This document shows, piece after piece, positions 1 to 12,600 of a stretch of 64,000 nt of DNA. Position 1 is the stretch's first letter, and every line of letters starts with the position of its first letter. This DNA comes from Lineus longissimus. Its lineage: Eukaryota; Nemertea; Pilidiophora; Heteronemertea; Lineidae. A model generated the notes under the pieces. That model saw nothing but the letters and a program-made list of their open reading frames with translations. It was not told where the DNA came from and did no database searches. Both the position numbers and the translations under genes were made by a program. Where the stretch lies: positions 20,834,599-20,898,598 of the forward strand of contig NC_088309.1 of the NCBI RefSeq assembly GCF_910592395.1. Reading direction: 5' to 3'.

Positions 1-90
1 GCAGGAGTATATCAAGCTAAGGTCCATACTTCAACCGTAACAAAAGTTATCATGTATGTCAATACTAAGCCAAATCTTACTGAAGCTTAC

Positions 91-1612
91 CAGATCTACA
101 GTGAAGTTCAATTTATCCAGTGTCACTTTACTCCTGGTCTGCATGTTCTGGAAGTCCTTCATAGCCCTAGTAAACATCCTTTGTCTGACCTTGTTGGTCA
201 GGGTTGTGACACGAGCAATGCTCGCTTTCTCAGTACCAGTCTCCTTTGCCAGTTCATCACCCTTGGCTTCAGGTTCAGTCTCGTCTGTAACACAAAAAAT
301 ATACGGTAGAATCACTACTTTTGGCAGGGATTCTAGGCATCTTGAGCAAAATGCCAACACCCACAATCTTAAAATGGACTTTAGAGTAAAGAAATGCTGC
401 CCACAATCTTAAAATGGACTTTTGAGTAAAGAAATGCTGAACGAAAAATTTTTGAGTTTGGCCGACAGAATTCTGAATAGTACGAATGGCATACAAACCT
501 TCTGGAAGGTACTTGTCGGTGTACTGCTCAGCTAAGGTGAGTGCTGTATCAAGTTTCTGGGCGACAACTTGACCATAGGGTGTCTCCAAGGCATGGTTGA
601 CGGTCTCAATGCCATAATTGGCAACATCAGTAATCTTGGTGGTGGTGTAGTCCTTTACACCGTTGACCGTGTCCACACCATATTGTGTGGCACTGGCGAC
701 CTTTTCTGTCCCGTACTTCTTGACACCATTAACAGTGTCGACAGTGTACTGGGCAGCACCAATCACTTTATCAACGGAGGGTTTCAGGTTCTTGTCGTAA
801 ACAATCTTGGTTTCTTCCAATACCTGCATGGGAGACAGCATGAAGAAATTAGAAACATGGTCTACAATGAAACTTATGCATTTATCATGTAATGGAGAAT
901 TGTAAACTTTACCATACCGAACATCACTTTGTGTTTGCCTGACAAAAATACAAGCAAGCGGTACTGAAAGAGCTAGCTCTGCATAATGATTTAACAGTAT
1001 TTTTCACTTTTTAAAGCATGGCATATGAATATTATGACATACCTCATCAGTTGGTTTTGTGATTATGGGATACTTCTCCTCAAGTTTAGACAGCTGGTCA
1101 CATGCCACAGAGTTCAAGCTCTCGACTGAAAAAGAAAGGACATATTCCATACATCAATATTGTCTTGTGAATGTCTTGCAAAGCAAGTGAAGTAAGTTCA
1201 AAGCGAAGACTTTGTCTCAAAACGATATACCTTGGCATGATTTGAACTAACCTGTCACCAGTTTACAAAAACAATATCAATTTATCATCAAACATGTGAA
1301 ACACAAATTAACACATTTTCTGGACAGACTAGAGAATGTCTAGTATTTATACTGTTAGTTTACATGTCTCAGTTAGGAATCATTCCCAACAGATTCAGAA
1401 AATTTTGTTTTTTACTTACTTGGTTTCTCGAACTTGTTGACCACAGGAAGGGCAGAACTGGATACAGTCTTTAGACAGGATTCACCAGTCTCAAGTGTAT
1501 ATTTCAAGAGCCTGTTTGAATCCTTCGTCTTCTCGTAAAACCCTGTGACCTGGCCTAGAGCCGATGAAACAATAGGGTAGTTTGTCACGCGACAGACAAC
1601 GTTAGTCTCCAT
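91..1612 (-). CDS. PLIN: perilipin (PAT family lipid-droplet coat protein), 3' part outside window
   Basis: Perilipins coat lipid droplets and control lipase access. Coding exons on the minus strand: 1612-1420, 1125-1043, 823-499, 284-91, all joining in phase (265 codons in window). Exon 4 ends in a GT donor at phase 0, so the remainder lies left of base 1. Exon 1 encodes the PAT segment (VSSALGQVTGFYEKTKDSNR, then SALPVVNKFEKP). Exon 3 encodes the 11-mer amphipathic repeats (DTVNGVKKYGTEKVASATQY and DTVNGVKDYTTTKITDVANY). Exon 4 matches the start of the C-terminal helical bundle. The donor of exon 3 is a weak gtttgt, but the join gives YLPEDETEPEAKG, as expected in perilipins. An acceptor at 1650 shows a 5' UTR intron. 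I chose the ATG at 1612 (gaaATGg); an in-frame ATG ten codons upstream is possible. Invertebrates usually have one or two PLIN genes, so a numbered vertebrate symbol is not justified. Confidence 0.93.
361..440. repeat. 40-bp tandem duplication in perilipin intron 3
   Basis: Two adjacent copies (361-400 and 401-440) of a 40-bp unit starting ccacaatcttaaaatggact, with very few differences. It lies in the intron between perilipin coding exons 3 and 4, close to the weak donor at 498. It looks like a recent local duplication. Confidence 0.9.
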
Positions 1613-1649
1613 TTCTTTTTTCTTCAAGTCACGTCGATACATAAAACAA

Positions 1650-3472
1650 CTGCAAAAAAGAAGGTTCTTCCGATTGATACGAGCACTATTGCTAGTATAA
1701 CTATTTCTGTCATGAATGAAATGATGGCCACATCGCAATGCTTGGTCTTCTACTTTGATCCTGAAGTTTCATCTTGATTTCAAGATTTTGATTGAAAGAT
1801 GCTAACTCTGAGTCTGACAGCCGATTCCACTGGCATTTCTCATTCTACAATTGAATGTCACGTGTCAACTAGGCCTAGTCCTCCAGTCAGACCTGGCCCT
1901 GGGGGCGTGTCTAGTCTATAGAGTTTTCTCCAGGGAGAGGGACCTGGCCCTCAAGTCTTAACTTTAACTTTCTTTTGCCGAAGATATTGGTCAAATGGAT
2001 CAAATGTACCGGGTGATGCAATCAAGGTCTATCGGCGTACTACATTACAGTGCATGCAGCAGCCATATGCATTTAATAGTAGTCAAAACGTAGGCAATTT
2101 TTCACCTCGATAATATCTTGTATTTTCAAGTTTGACTTTCACTATATTTACACTACAAATGATCTTTGGTGTATAAAGAAGACAGAAAATACCGAGAAAT
2201 AGAAATATTACCAATATAACTTACTGTCTCTGAGTTGTTCGTCGTCGAATATAAAGAAAGAACTGAAACTTCCTCTTTTATGAGAAAATATGACGTCACT
2301 TCGACACTGGAGGACTTTGGAATATTGGGATCACATGATCATGACGTCATCTTACCCGATTTAGCCAATTAAAGGAATTCAATCACGAACTGCTCATAAA
2401 AATGCGGAGTGTTAAACGACCCTAGCCCTAAGAGGGGCTTGGTCGCTCTAGAACGACCTGGGCTAAATCTAAAGGCAAGGTGGGGCGGGATAGGCTTTCC
2501 TTTACATGTACATCTTGCATTCTTCATGTTTTCACATTTGAACAGCTATGATACCGAGATATGTATCATGCACTTTGTTGACAAAGTCAGGATTTCTAGA
2601 GCGGAAGTCGTTTTGCAGGAGGAAGGGGCGGTTTCCAAAAGATACGGGATTTTTCATATGATATGGTAGTGAAAAAACTGAATCTCAGGATGAAATATTC
2701 TGCCCTTCATCGTTTTCAACTCCAGTCAACGAGGCAGGAGGTCGTCTGTCAGTTACCACCTTCCAGTTATGCAAATAAGTAGTTGATGGTCATGATGGGT
2801 TGCCTTTCAGCTGTTTAATATGTACATGTACGTAGCCATCATCCATTGCCAGGTCCGAAGTCCAACTACTTGACCCATTGGTTATACTACGTTCAATCAG
2901 TTTTAGCGCGCGATGGCGCATTGCCAATGTGGGAAAAACGGATCACGATTATTGATGACTCAAATACCAAGTTCATAGTTCAACTATCAAAGTTAACTGA
3001 TGTCAGCCTGGTACCCCAGTCCCGTTTTGACATCCTACACTCCCGGCCATGGCCAGTCCCTAAGCAGTAGGCCAAAACGCCCGTATTTCTTTACGTCCGC
3101 GGACGTTTAAAAAATTAATTTTTGAACATATGTTTAATCACTGCACTGCATGGGAGAGTATCGAAATACCAGGGGCCTACACGCCCCCGCTCCAGAAAGA
3201 CGCTTTTCTTACTTTATTCCACATTCCGCTCGGGTTTTCAGTTTCTCTTAATCATGGTTTCACCCACCCCGAGAGGCATTAACCAGTAGTTTTCAATAAC
3301 TCCGCCGGAGCAAAAAACGCCTGATCTCTGGATGGGTTTCTACACTTCAGATGGGGTGTATCGGCCTCGAGCTGCTGAAATGATTGGTGAACGAATCCCG
3401 GGAACGAGTCTATGACGAATAGGATAAGTTTCGGTTTCTACCCTTTTCTTTCCCCTTTCTTCTGATTGCCCG
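1650..3472. promoter_or_regulatory. head-to-head intergenic region between perilipin and ELL, with two CRE palindromes
   Basis: About 2 kb separate the perilipin start (minus) from the ELL start (plus). Two full 8-bp CREB/ATF palindromes TGACGTCA are present at 2291-2298 and 2342-2349, 51 bp apart and about 0.7 kb upstream of the perilipin ATG. No convincing coding segment was found here; short open frames lack splice context and similarity to any family I know. A repeated gacctggccct word occurs around 1889 and 1938. Confidence 0.5.
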
Positions 3473-3480
3473 TTTATAAA
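3473..3480 (+). promoter_or_regulatory. possible TATA box of ELL
   Basis: The sequence tttataaa lies 170 bp upstream of the ELL start codon. It would place the transcription start near 3505 and give a 5' UTR of about 145 bases. The match is short, so this is only a candidate. Confidence 0.35.
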
Positions 3481-3649
3481 TGGACGAACTGTTCCATTGG
3501 GCAGATCATTTGTTCCCAAGAATGACAGTACTTCTGGTATTCCTCATTCCAGTGGGGTTCCAGTGGCAGTTCCAGTAATCTGTGTCAACCGAGTCGCACC
3601 GATTGTACCCGAGCGGAGCCGAATGCACGGTACGGCAGCGGAGCGAAAC

Positions 3650-6600
3650 ATGGCGACGCTGGTGGAGGGGCATCAATATGGGCTGTCTTCAAAAACAGCT
3701 GCAAGCCATGGAAAAACTGTGGTATATCTCAAATTAACGGATTCTGCCCTGAAAGCAATAGATGAATACCAGTCTAACAAGGTATGGTGATATTTCATGG
3801 TGTAGTTCACCCGTATTTTGGTGTTGATCTTGGGGTCTAATTTTCCGTATGCTGCCGAGCCGTGCTGTAGCTACATACATTGTATGTGTATAAAACACAC
3901 ACGATGTACAACGAATGTAGTGGAGGTGAGACGTTTTGCAGAGAATGTTACCAAAAATGGAAGTACAGAAACTGCTGTTCCGTTTGCTAAAAAACTGAAC
4001 TGAATATCTTTATTTTTCCTAATGTTCGTTGCAAGCACCTTTTCTAAACATTTGATAATGTCTTCATTCAAATATTTCGAGAACAGCTGCTTTGAATGGG
4101 AACATTTCAATATACAAATGACTGTACTATAGTGTGTGTATAGAAGCCAGTGTAGAAGTCTGGCAAATTTTTGCTTGCTCTGCAGATTGTGTTGTGTTCC
4201 ATATGTTTGTGTTTTCGGTTGTTCCTTGTCGTCAGGCCCTTGCATCCTCATCATTTAAATGACTACTGGTCTTGCAGCGCATGTATGTGTGATGCATGCC
4301 AGGGATCGATCCATCTACGGTAGTCTTGCAATCACAAAAATTTCATTTTGGCACAGGAGGAATGCAGTTCTGAAAGTTGGCAAATGTTTGCCCTTAGTCA
4401 CAGTCATTTCACTATTAAAGGACTGGAGTTGACAGAAATGATGACTGTGAAGAGTAGGCTTAGACCTAGCTGCTGAAGCTTGTGAAGACGAACCAGAGCC
4501 CAGACAAAACAAATGCTCAACACAGGCAAAAGGCCTACAGCCAAGATGTGACTTGACATTGCCAGAAGCCACTGTGACCCTTCGTTCCTGATGAAACGTA
4601 TGATTGGTCAGTGCCCTTTATACAAAAGTTGTCGAAACTGTCTGCATCATGGGCCAGCCCGAGTGTTCAGTCCCCTGACTACTCCGCCCTGCATCTCTCA
4701 ATACACAAGCTTCAGTGGAATGGAATCTTTTTTGAAAAAAATGGCTCTGTCCACTCAATGACAATGTGATGAAAATATACCATAAGAAAAATTTAAGGCT
4801 CTCAATGTGAAACCTACACAGGAATTCTCCACATTATGTGACTATGTGGCAGGAAAAGCCCGCTGTGCAGGTTTTTGACAATTTAGTTCACAATGTAGGC
4901 ATGAGACTTACATAGGTCAACTGTGAACATAAATTGTCATCTTGTCATGCTTGTGATAGTGTCATGTCAATATAATAAATAATAATAAGTCCAAAATGGG
5001 GCCAGGTCATTCATGTGTGGCCATGCATACAACCTTCAAGGTAGTAGTCTTGCACAAATTGTAATTGCCAACTTAAGTTTTCTTGTTCCATCCTATGTGA
5101 GCGCAAGATATATGAACCATCTCTCACTTGAATATCTGTATGAATATTTGTATGGTTATATATTGGAAAGTTGACTTATCGCAATCCAGATTTATGCTAT
5201 TTTACTGGTACTAAATAAAAGTTTTTTGATGTGGATGAGGACTTCAAACTTCAACGTTTTTGAAACATTCCAAGAACTGAATAACTGCTTAACATACCCA
5301 ACTGATTGCAGCAAGTTCATTGGCATGAACAGACTATATTTTTCAATTAGCTGTCTAAGACATTAAGATGGATTAGTCAGACTCAATGAATCAGTTCTAA
5401 GCCATCCTTGGGTCTGTATCCCTAGGTGAGTATTACACACCTCCTATGAAACATGAATGGAGCTTTGCAGCGAGTTACATCAGTTTGATCCTCTTTGATC
5501 AACAAGACTGCTCCAAAAAGAAAAATTGCTCTTGGTGAAAGAGAAGCAACTCCCTCCCTTTCAATTCCTTTGAGACTGATGAAGACTGCTTTGGGTGGTG
5601 TCTGCTGATTCGCTGTTTGAATTGTGTTGACACTCTTCCTGTGGTTTCTACTTAATCAACTGTGGCTTAACCCCTGCGCTACTGCTGGGTTTGCTGATAA
5701 AGCATAATGGGCTGCCTGCTTGACAGTACTAGACATCATTTTAAAACATATAAGTCTGTAAATGGAGATGGCCTTTTGATATTTGAAAGAGAGAAAAGCC
5801 AGAGTGCCTAAAGGAAACCCAACTATATATAAGCCATGTAAGGTGACATGTTGGTTCTCAATAAACTCTGGCAGTGGCTGTGCTCTTAGTCATAGTGGAC
5901 ATGGTTAAGGTTATGGTGACCTTCTCAGATGTACCAAACACCAGACCATTGATCAACCACTATAAAAATATCATCTGAGATATTGAATGAAAGCTCAGTC
6001 AGTATACAACTGTTCCCTTTATATCTGGCTTATAATACCATGCACCTCGCAAGCATACCATGTATACAGACAGGAAGAAAGTCCGATGGCCACATAAATA
6101 ATGGAGAGAAGTCCACATGAAAATGCTGCTGGTATATAGCTGAGAAAAAAACGTGCCCAGGTGATATTGACTAAGTCCCTTCATTAAAAAAATATGCTCA
6201 ACAGAACCAAGCTTCTTCTGGCTTGTATAGCATTGTATGCTTGTACACAGTGAATACCCACAAAACATGATCATGCAGACAAGTTGATAAGACATGCATG
6301 ACATCCGAGTTGGTGTATTGAACTTTCAGTGCTGTATCAATATCATATCATCATCATCATCAAAGTTGTCATCAGTTCTCTTAGAATACTGCGTATATCA
6401 GTCAAGCCAATGATGAACGTCACCATGTTGTCATATTACCTAATTATGATCATCCCATGTTGACTGCGGCAGCGAGCTTGCCATTTTTTCCGAATAATAG
6501 ACATCCAATATCAACATGTATCTGTTTTTGTGTTTTGTAAATTTGTACAGTGTAATCTCCTGTCCGACTTGGCATGTGGCATTATGTTGTGAGATTATTT

Positions 6601-9600
6601 GGGGCAGGTATAGGATGACATTAGATTGACTGTCACTGTTTTTTGTCAGGTCATCTGTCCATTATTTGCGATTACATCTATATGCACATGGATGGCTCCA
6701 AGTATCGGAGAAAAAGTTCATATTTCAGAGTTTATGGCCCCCCCACCCCCCCTGGCTCCTGCACCCCAAAGCCCAGCCTGTGTGAGCGCCAGTGACTGGA
6801 GATATCGTGACGTCACAATATCATCGTGGCAGAATCTAGGTTGGGTCTTATCTGCATCTAAACACTCTCTGATTGACTTTTCTTTTCTTTTCAATTTCTC
6901 TTCAGAGTCTGAGGACTTCCAAGGAAAAACCGAGCATTCGGTTGGGGGGAAATACTGGGGTAAGTATTTCAAAATTGTTAGAATCAATGTTTCAGTGGTG
7001 ATCAGGATGCCCTTCTGACTTCAATATATGATGATGTGCCATCACAAGAAAAGGTCCAGTTGCCTGGACTTGAATTTGAACCACAGATCTTAGATTGCAA
7101 GTCTCCTGCCTTTTAAAATGCCAGGTAAAATATCTGAATTTCAAAGAAGGATGATACATTTCAAACACATCCTTTATAAAATATTCGGACATCCTGTCTG
7201 GCTGAGTACATTGTGACTAAATATAATTCAAAACCACTGCTATTTTTTCACCCTGTCATAACTACGTGTGTAGGAGGCGGTATGCAACAAAGAAAAACCT
7301 CTGATTGTCTTTTTTCATTCTTTATAGGTTCTCCAGATTCCATGTCGGTCTTCCAATAATGAGAGTGGCGTGACGGCATATAAGCTGAACCTGTCTCAGC
7401 TGCCTGGAGATCCTAATGGCAGCTTTGACTGTGTTCAGCAGGATACAAACAGGTTCGTCTAGTCAGAAATGTCATTTGATTGTCAAGGCGTTGTGGAAAG
7501 AGATTGCAGTGTTCTCCAGTATGTTTTTATCTGGCCCCAGCAAACAACAAAGTAATCTTCTTCAGTTTTGGTTCTGGACAAAACAATTGGCACCCTGGCA
7601 GATTTATGGATTGGTAAGAGATTTACTGTAAGAACACCAGACAGATTTTGCTGCCAATCTGGAAAAAACTGAAATGAAATCTAAATTGGGGAAAAATATG
7701 GTTTAATAGCGAACTAAGGGCTTTGGGTACGTGTGTTCTTTTTGCCTATTTCATGTATGTCCAAAATACCAGTTTTAACAGAGAAATCAGCAAATTTGGC
7801 AAACTCTGCAAATGTTTCGGGTTTGCCTTATACTGTTCTTTCTACTTTGGAATGGTTCTTGTTATTCTTTTGGATTAAAAGTACTTGTCAAATCGAAACT
7901 TTGCAAACGGTTTTGGAGAAATTTCCCTCGGGCGACATATTGAATTTCTTATCGCATTAGTTATTTCGAGTCCTTTGTAAAACTTAGAACAAACGCACCA
8001 GAAAATTTATATTGTTCTTGAATTAAAAAATGTTCACAGTTATCGAATAAATCCATTTGATGGGGGTATTTTAACGATATCCTGGTGCCGGGGGGGGGGG
8101 ATTTTAGTTGCTTCTAGGCATCTTGTTGTCTACTGCTATCATGGCAATGTCTATAAGGTAGTTGCTGTTGATATTGATTGATTACAGAAAAGAAACAAGT
8201 TGTTGCAGCGTGGCTTGTGGCGTTTCCATGGAAGCTCTTCACAGTGATGTCAAACACCGACAGCGGGGTATAATCACCCCATTATATTTAGTCTGGGTTA
8301 TTCTTTTCTCATCTTAACCCTGTATGACTGACTGATGCAGTGATATTTGGAATCACCATTTATGTTTCTGGCTGTATTAAGGAAAACATTTTATGGTGTA
8401 CAGTTTCTCAAATGTGTAGGTGTAGATTACCATCTCAGTTTCTGCAGGAGTCCTTTTTACTCTTGAATGGAGTGCAAGTCAAGGGAAATGATATCAGGCA
8501 AATTTAGAGTACATTTGAACTAGGGATATTGAGAGCGATACAACTGTCTTTATGGTCATAATATTAGGTTTAAAAATAAAAGACGAGTCTTTATTAATTC
8601 TTGCTAACAATAGTATAATTCAACGATGCCTCTTCCTTTTCAGTTTGGACAATGAACTTGAGCTCATTGGTAGTATGGTGCATAAAATACAGGTGCTAGC
8701 CGCTGAAGATGTCTATAAGCAAACACGTCAGAAAATGGCACAGGCGGAGGAAGCCCACAAAAATATCTGGTAAGGGGAGAGAAAACCCATGGAAATGGAT
8801 ATCACTTTTAAAATATTAACGCTAGGAAAATCTCATACAGAAAGGTGCTAAGTGGGAGTTCATGTAATAGTTTATTAATTCATCACGAACACAATCCTTT
8901 TGAAGAAGAGGTACACTAGCACCTATGAGCATTACTATGCTTTTAACCTTTTCGCCTATGATTGCCCTGTTGCAACAATCCTTATCCAACGTTGATCTCT
9001 GGTACGTATATTTCCTGGAGAAAATGCTAGGTGCCTCCCATCGTTCTTAGAAAGGGGGATTTTCCATGTAATTTCCGTCACTTTATTGAATTTTGATGTG
9101 TTTTCAGTGTTGAGTGGTAAAAATTACCCCCTGGTCAAGATTCACATGTGGGTGGGGGGTATTTGGTTCATTTTACTTTCCTAAAATGACAAGCTCTCAG
9201 CTTCGTTGCATTGATATCCGGCCTTTTGAGCATGTTACTTCCCCAAGTTACGCGATCCAGAGTGGTAAAAACGCTTTAGATTATGACGTAGTTCCTTATT
9301 TTTTAGCTGCGTCAGTATAGCACACTGATCGCTCAGTCATCTCAGTCAGTTAAAAACCCCTTTGATGAAATGGATCCATTAAAATACTGCCTTTCACAGT
9401 ATCCACCAAAAAGTGTAACTGAATATTCCCATCATAATCAAAGGAAATGATGTGACGCATGTTTTGTCCCTGTGGAATGTCATTCTGTTCTTAAAGTGTC
9501 CAAATCCCCCTCCATTCAGCTATCCCAAAACAGTTCAGGAAAGAGACATAGCAAATTGTCCTCATACCTTGCTGAGTTGAACAGAAATGTGATAATACAA

Positions 9601-12600
9601 AAAATCAGGAGCCCGTTTTCTCTTGAAATTGCCTGTTTATTGCTTTGTATCAGTAGTAGAGGGGGCCGCATGAATGGCATTGGCTGCCGGTGAGAGAGCT
9701 CATGTGAAGAACCCTTTGATACATCAAGGAAGTTAGTTTGTCCACTGAAAATCATCTTGAAACATCTTTCTTATGGTGATCTTTTCTTTATTCCAGCACC
9801 AAAGAAATTAAACCCGGAAGCCAGTACAGAAGTAAACGTGTCAAAAAAGTGTTGAAAACAAGTGATCTAAGACTGCCTGAACTTTCTCAAGATAATACTC
9901 CACCTGCCGCGAGAAGTGTAACGAATCTTCCAAGCATGGCGAAGGTGTCTACCCCGCCAAATGCTACCCAGAGACCTACTGCAAATGTTGCTCCACTGCA
10001 GAGGTCCATGCCCGCATCACTGTCAAAAAAACCAGCCCAACCTACAAACAAGACGGTGCTAAATCCTGCTCCAAATAGAAACATCCAAAATCAGGCTATG
10101 AACAAGAATGTTCTCAATCAAACTGGTGCCAATCGTCTCATCTCGAATTCACAAAATAACAAACAGCTGCCAAGTTCTAGTGTACTCAATAAACCCTATA
10201 GGTAAGTCTTTTTTTCTCGTCATTCTTGAGATCTCGCAGATAATCAAGATAAGGGCTGACATTTGGCCTCTTTTCTCCGTAAAAAGGGCATCAAGTAACT
10301 TAGAGATGTTCCCTTATAAACGTTGATGACGGGAGTAAACTTGCCATGTTATTGTCACTCAATTATTGTTAAACCAAGACCAATTTGTCGCACTGTTGTC
10401 AGGAAGGGTTAACATCATTTTCTCTCACCGATGCTGCGAGTAAACCCATCCTCAGTAATTATACTTGCAATACGAAACCATTATTGAGAGGTGTTTATTT
10501 TGATTCACTATGTGGAATATGATCTTAGCTAGATTGGCTTAATGAATTAGACAAAGCCACTTTGTTCTCCTATTATCCGTCAACTTTCATAGGATGAGTT
10601 TCACCGCGCTGTATTAGCGAAAACGAGAATTTTGTTTTAAACTGCTGTGAGTTCTGTGAATTCTTTTTCAAATAGAAAAAATTAGGTGTAAGTGCTTTGA
10701 AAATAGCACTCTTATACTGTATAACTAGACTGTCTCAAAGCATTTTACAGTCATTTCCCAGCCTTATTCAGAAACCTTTCTGAAGAAATTAAGGAGTTGG
10801 CCATTTTAGGCCAGTTTTGTGTTACTGGCTGATCCCTGAGCCCACAAGTTCTCCAGAAATGGGTCATCAGAGGCAAAATAATTTCAGCAATGCAGAGAGT
10901 TTTCTAATTTCTGCACTGACACTGCTGAACCTTGGTCGTGAAGCTAAGATCAATGAAAACCCAAATTGAAAGAAATCCAACTTGTAGGCCGCGCTTCAGA
11001 GCCCCCAAGCAATGTGGACGTATATCACCTCTTGTGAAAAACTCATTCTAGAATGAGTTCAGCTGGAAAGTGATGGAAATTTGCGGTTGTTCCTGAACCA
11101 GAACCTGTAGACTGGAAAAAAGTTATAATTTGTTGCATCATAAATGTTTTCATCTGGTAAGCCCCGAGCTGGACTGGGTCACATATTTTTCAGCTGCCAG
11201 TTGTCTTTCACCGTAATGCTTATAATTAGGTGTAACAAAGTGGCCTACCATTATTAACCTAATGATTACTTGCGACTGATTATGCTTGTATTTATCAAAA
11301 AGTAATTTTCTGTATTACTTCTAAGGCCTATACCAGTATATATTTGCAAAGATTCTGTCCAGCTGTTGTTTAAGTGAATTGCAATTTGGTGCCAATTCGA
11401 TCAGCTGCAATGTAAGCAGGAGTGGGCAAATGAGCTCAAAAACATATTGCTGATCGAGGTATAAAACTAAATTGCACTGATATCCACAGGGGTTATGTGG
11501 CCTGGGAGGCCTAAAACAAAAGTAAATAAAAGTGCTTGTGCCATGAAAAGGCTAATGAGCCCACGGGGGGGGTAAACATGGTAAATGCGTCTGGGTTCTC
11601 GGCCCCAGCTTGTGCTCTCCACTAGCAAATACTGGACATGCTGGATGTGCGTTGGCTTGCACTAACACATAAAAACCAAGTGCATTGAATAATCATAATG
11701 TTGGACCATACCGAACATGATTTGTCCCTAACAGTTGCTCAGTATGTGCCCCCAATCACCTGGCATTTAGATTCTATCAGCAACTGCGGAGAAGTGGTCT
11801 CCGGCAATGGGACCACTGCTTAAAGTAAAATGTAACCCCATGTCCAGTTCAAAGCTATATGTCTTGTTTGTTTTTTTGCACATCTAATATATCTAAAGGC
11901 TCTGTTCTGCATTCATTATGGCAGCACACTCATCCTGCATCTGTCTGCTAGGATGACCCTTCAGTCATCCTTCAATGCTGCATCAGTCCCTCCTAACCTG
12001 GGATGTACAGCTGGTTTTAAACTCTGCCTGAACATCTAGAATAGGAATTGTCCCATGTTTACATACCAACAGTACTTCATCAAAGCTGTATGAAAGCTCT
12101 CAAATTCATTTTGTGTTCCCTTCTGCAGTATAACCGTTCTATAAATATATAGAACCGTTCTATAAATACTGATCTCGACGGCCTAGTGGTTAAGGCGCCC
12201 GCCTCGTGAACGGAAGGTCGAAGGTTCGAGGCCCGCTGGTAACCTCTTTCCGATGCGGCCGGTTGGTTAGCCGCCAGCTAGTTAAATATAGGGTACAAAC
12301 TGCCTTCTCGCCAGGCGCCTGGCATTAGAGATAGGAGTTTGGAAGTGAAGAGTGTCTCATAAGCCAAAAAGCTGGCTGGCCCTTTCATTAGGGGTGACAC
12401 TATAATAAACAAACTTTACTTTTTTACTATAAAGGGAACTTTTCAATCTGACAAATGACGTCCATAGAGGGGTGTCCTGTTACACTAACAGAGGTCAAAT
12501 TCAACAGACAGGGGCCAATTTCAAACTCAAGTCAGTGTCCTTATGGAGAAAGTGTCCTGCTGACAGAGGGTTCTACTGCATTTTTTAATTTTTTCCCAAA

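Noticed and set aside
2409-3070. Plus-strand ORFs upstream of ELL as coding exons
   Set aside because: No splice signals, start context or recognisable domain; they lie in the perilipin-ELL intergenic region.
6626-7018. 130-codon plus-strand ORF as a gene
   Set aside because: It crosses ELL exon 2 (6906-6959) in the wrong frame. The spliced ELL frame gives SIRLGGNTG joined to VLQIPCRS, which matches the family.
12171-12245. Functional tRNA gene
   Set aside because: The A and B boxes are good, but the acceptor and anticodon stems do not pair, and a SINE body and tail follow.
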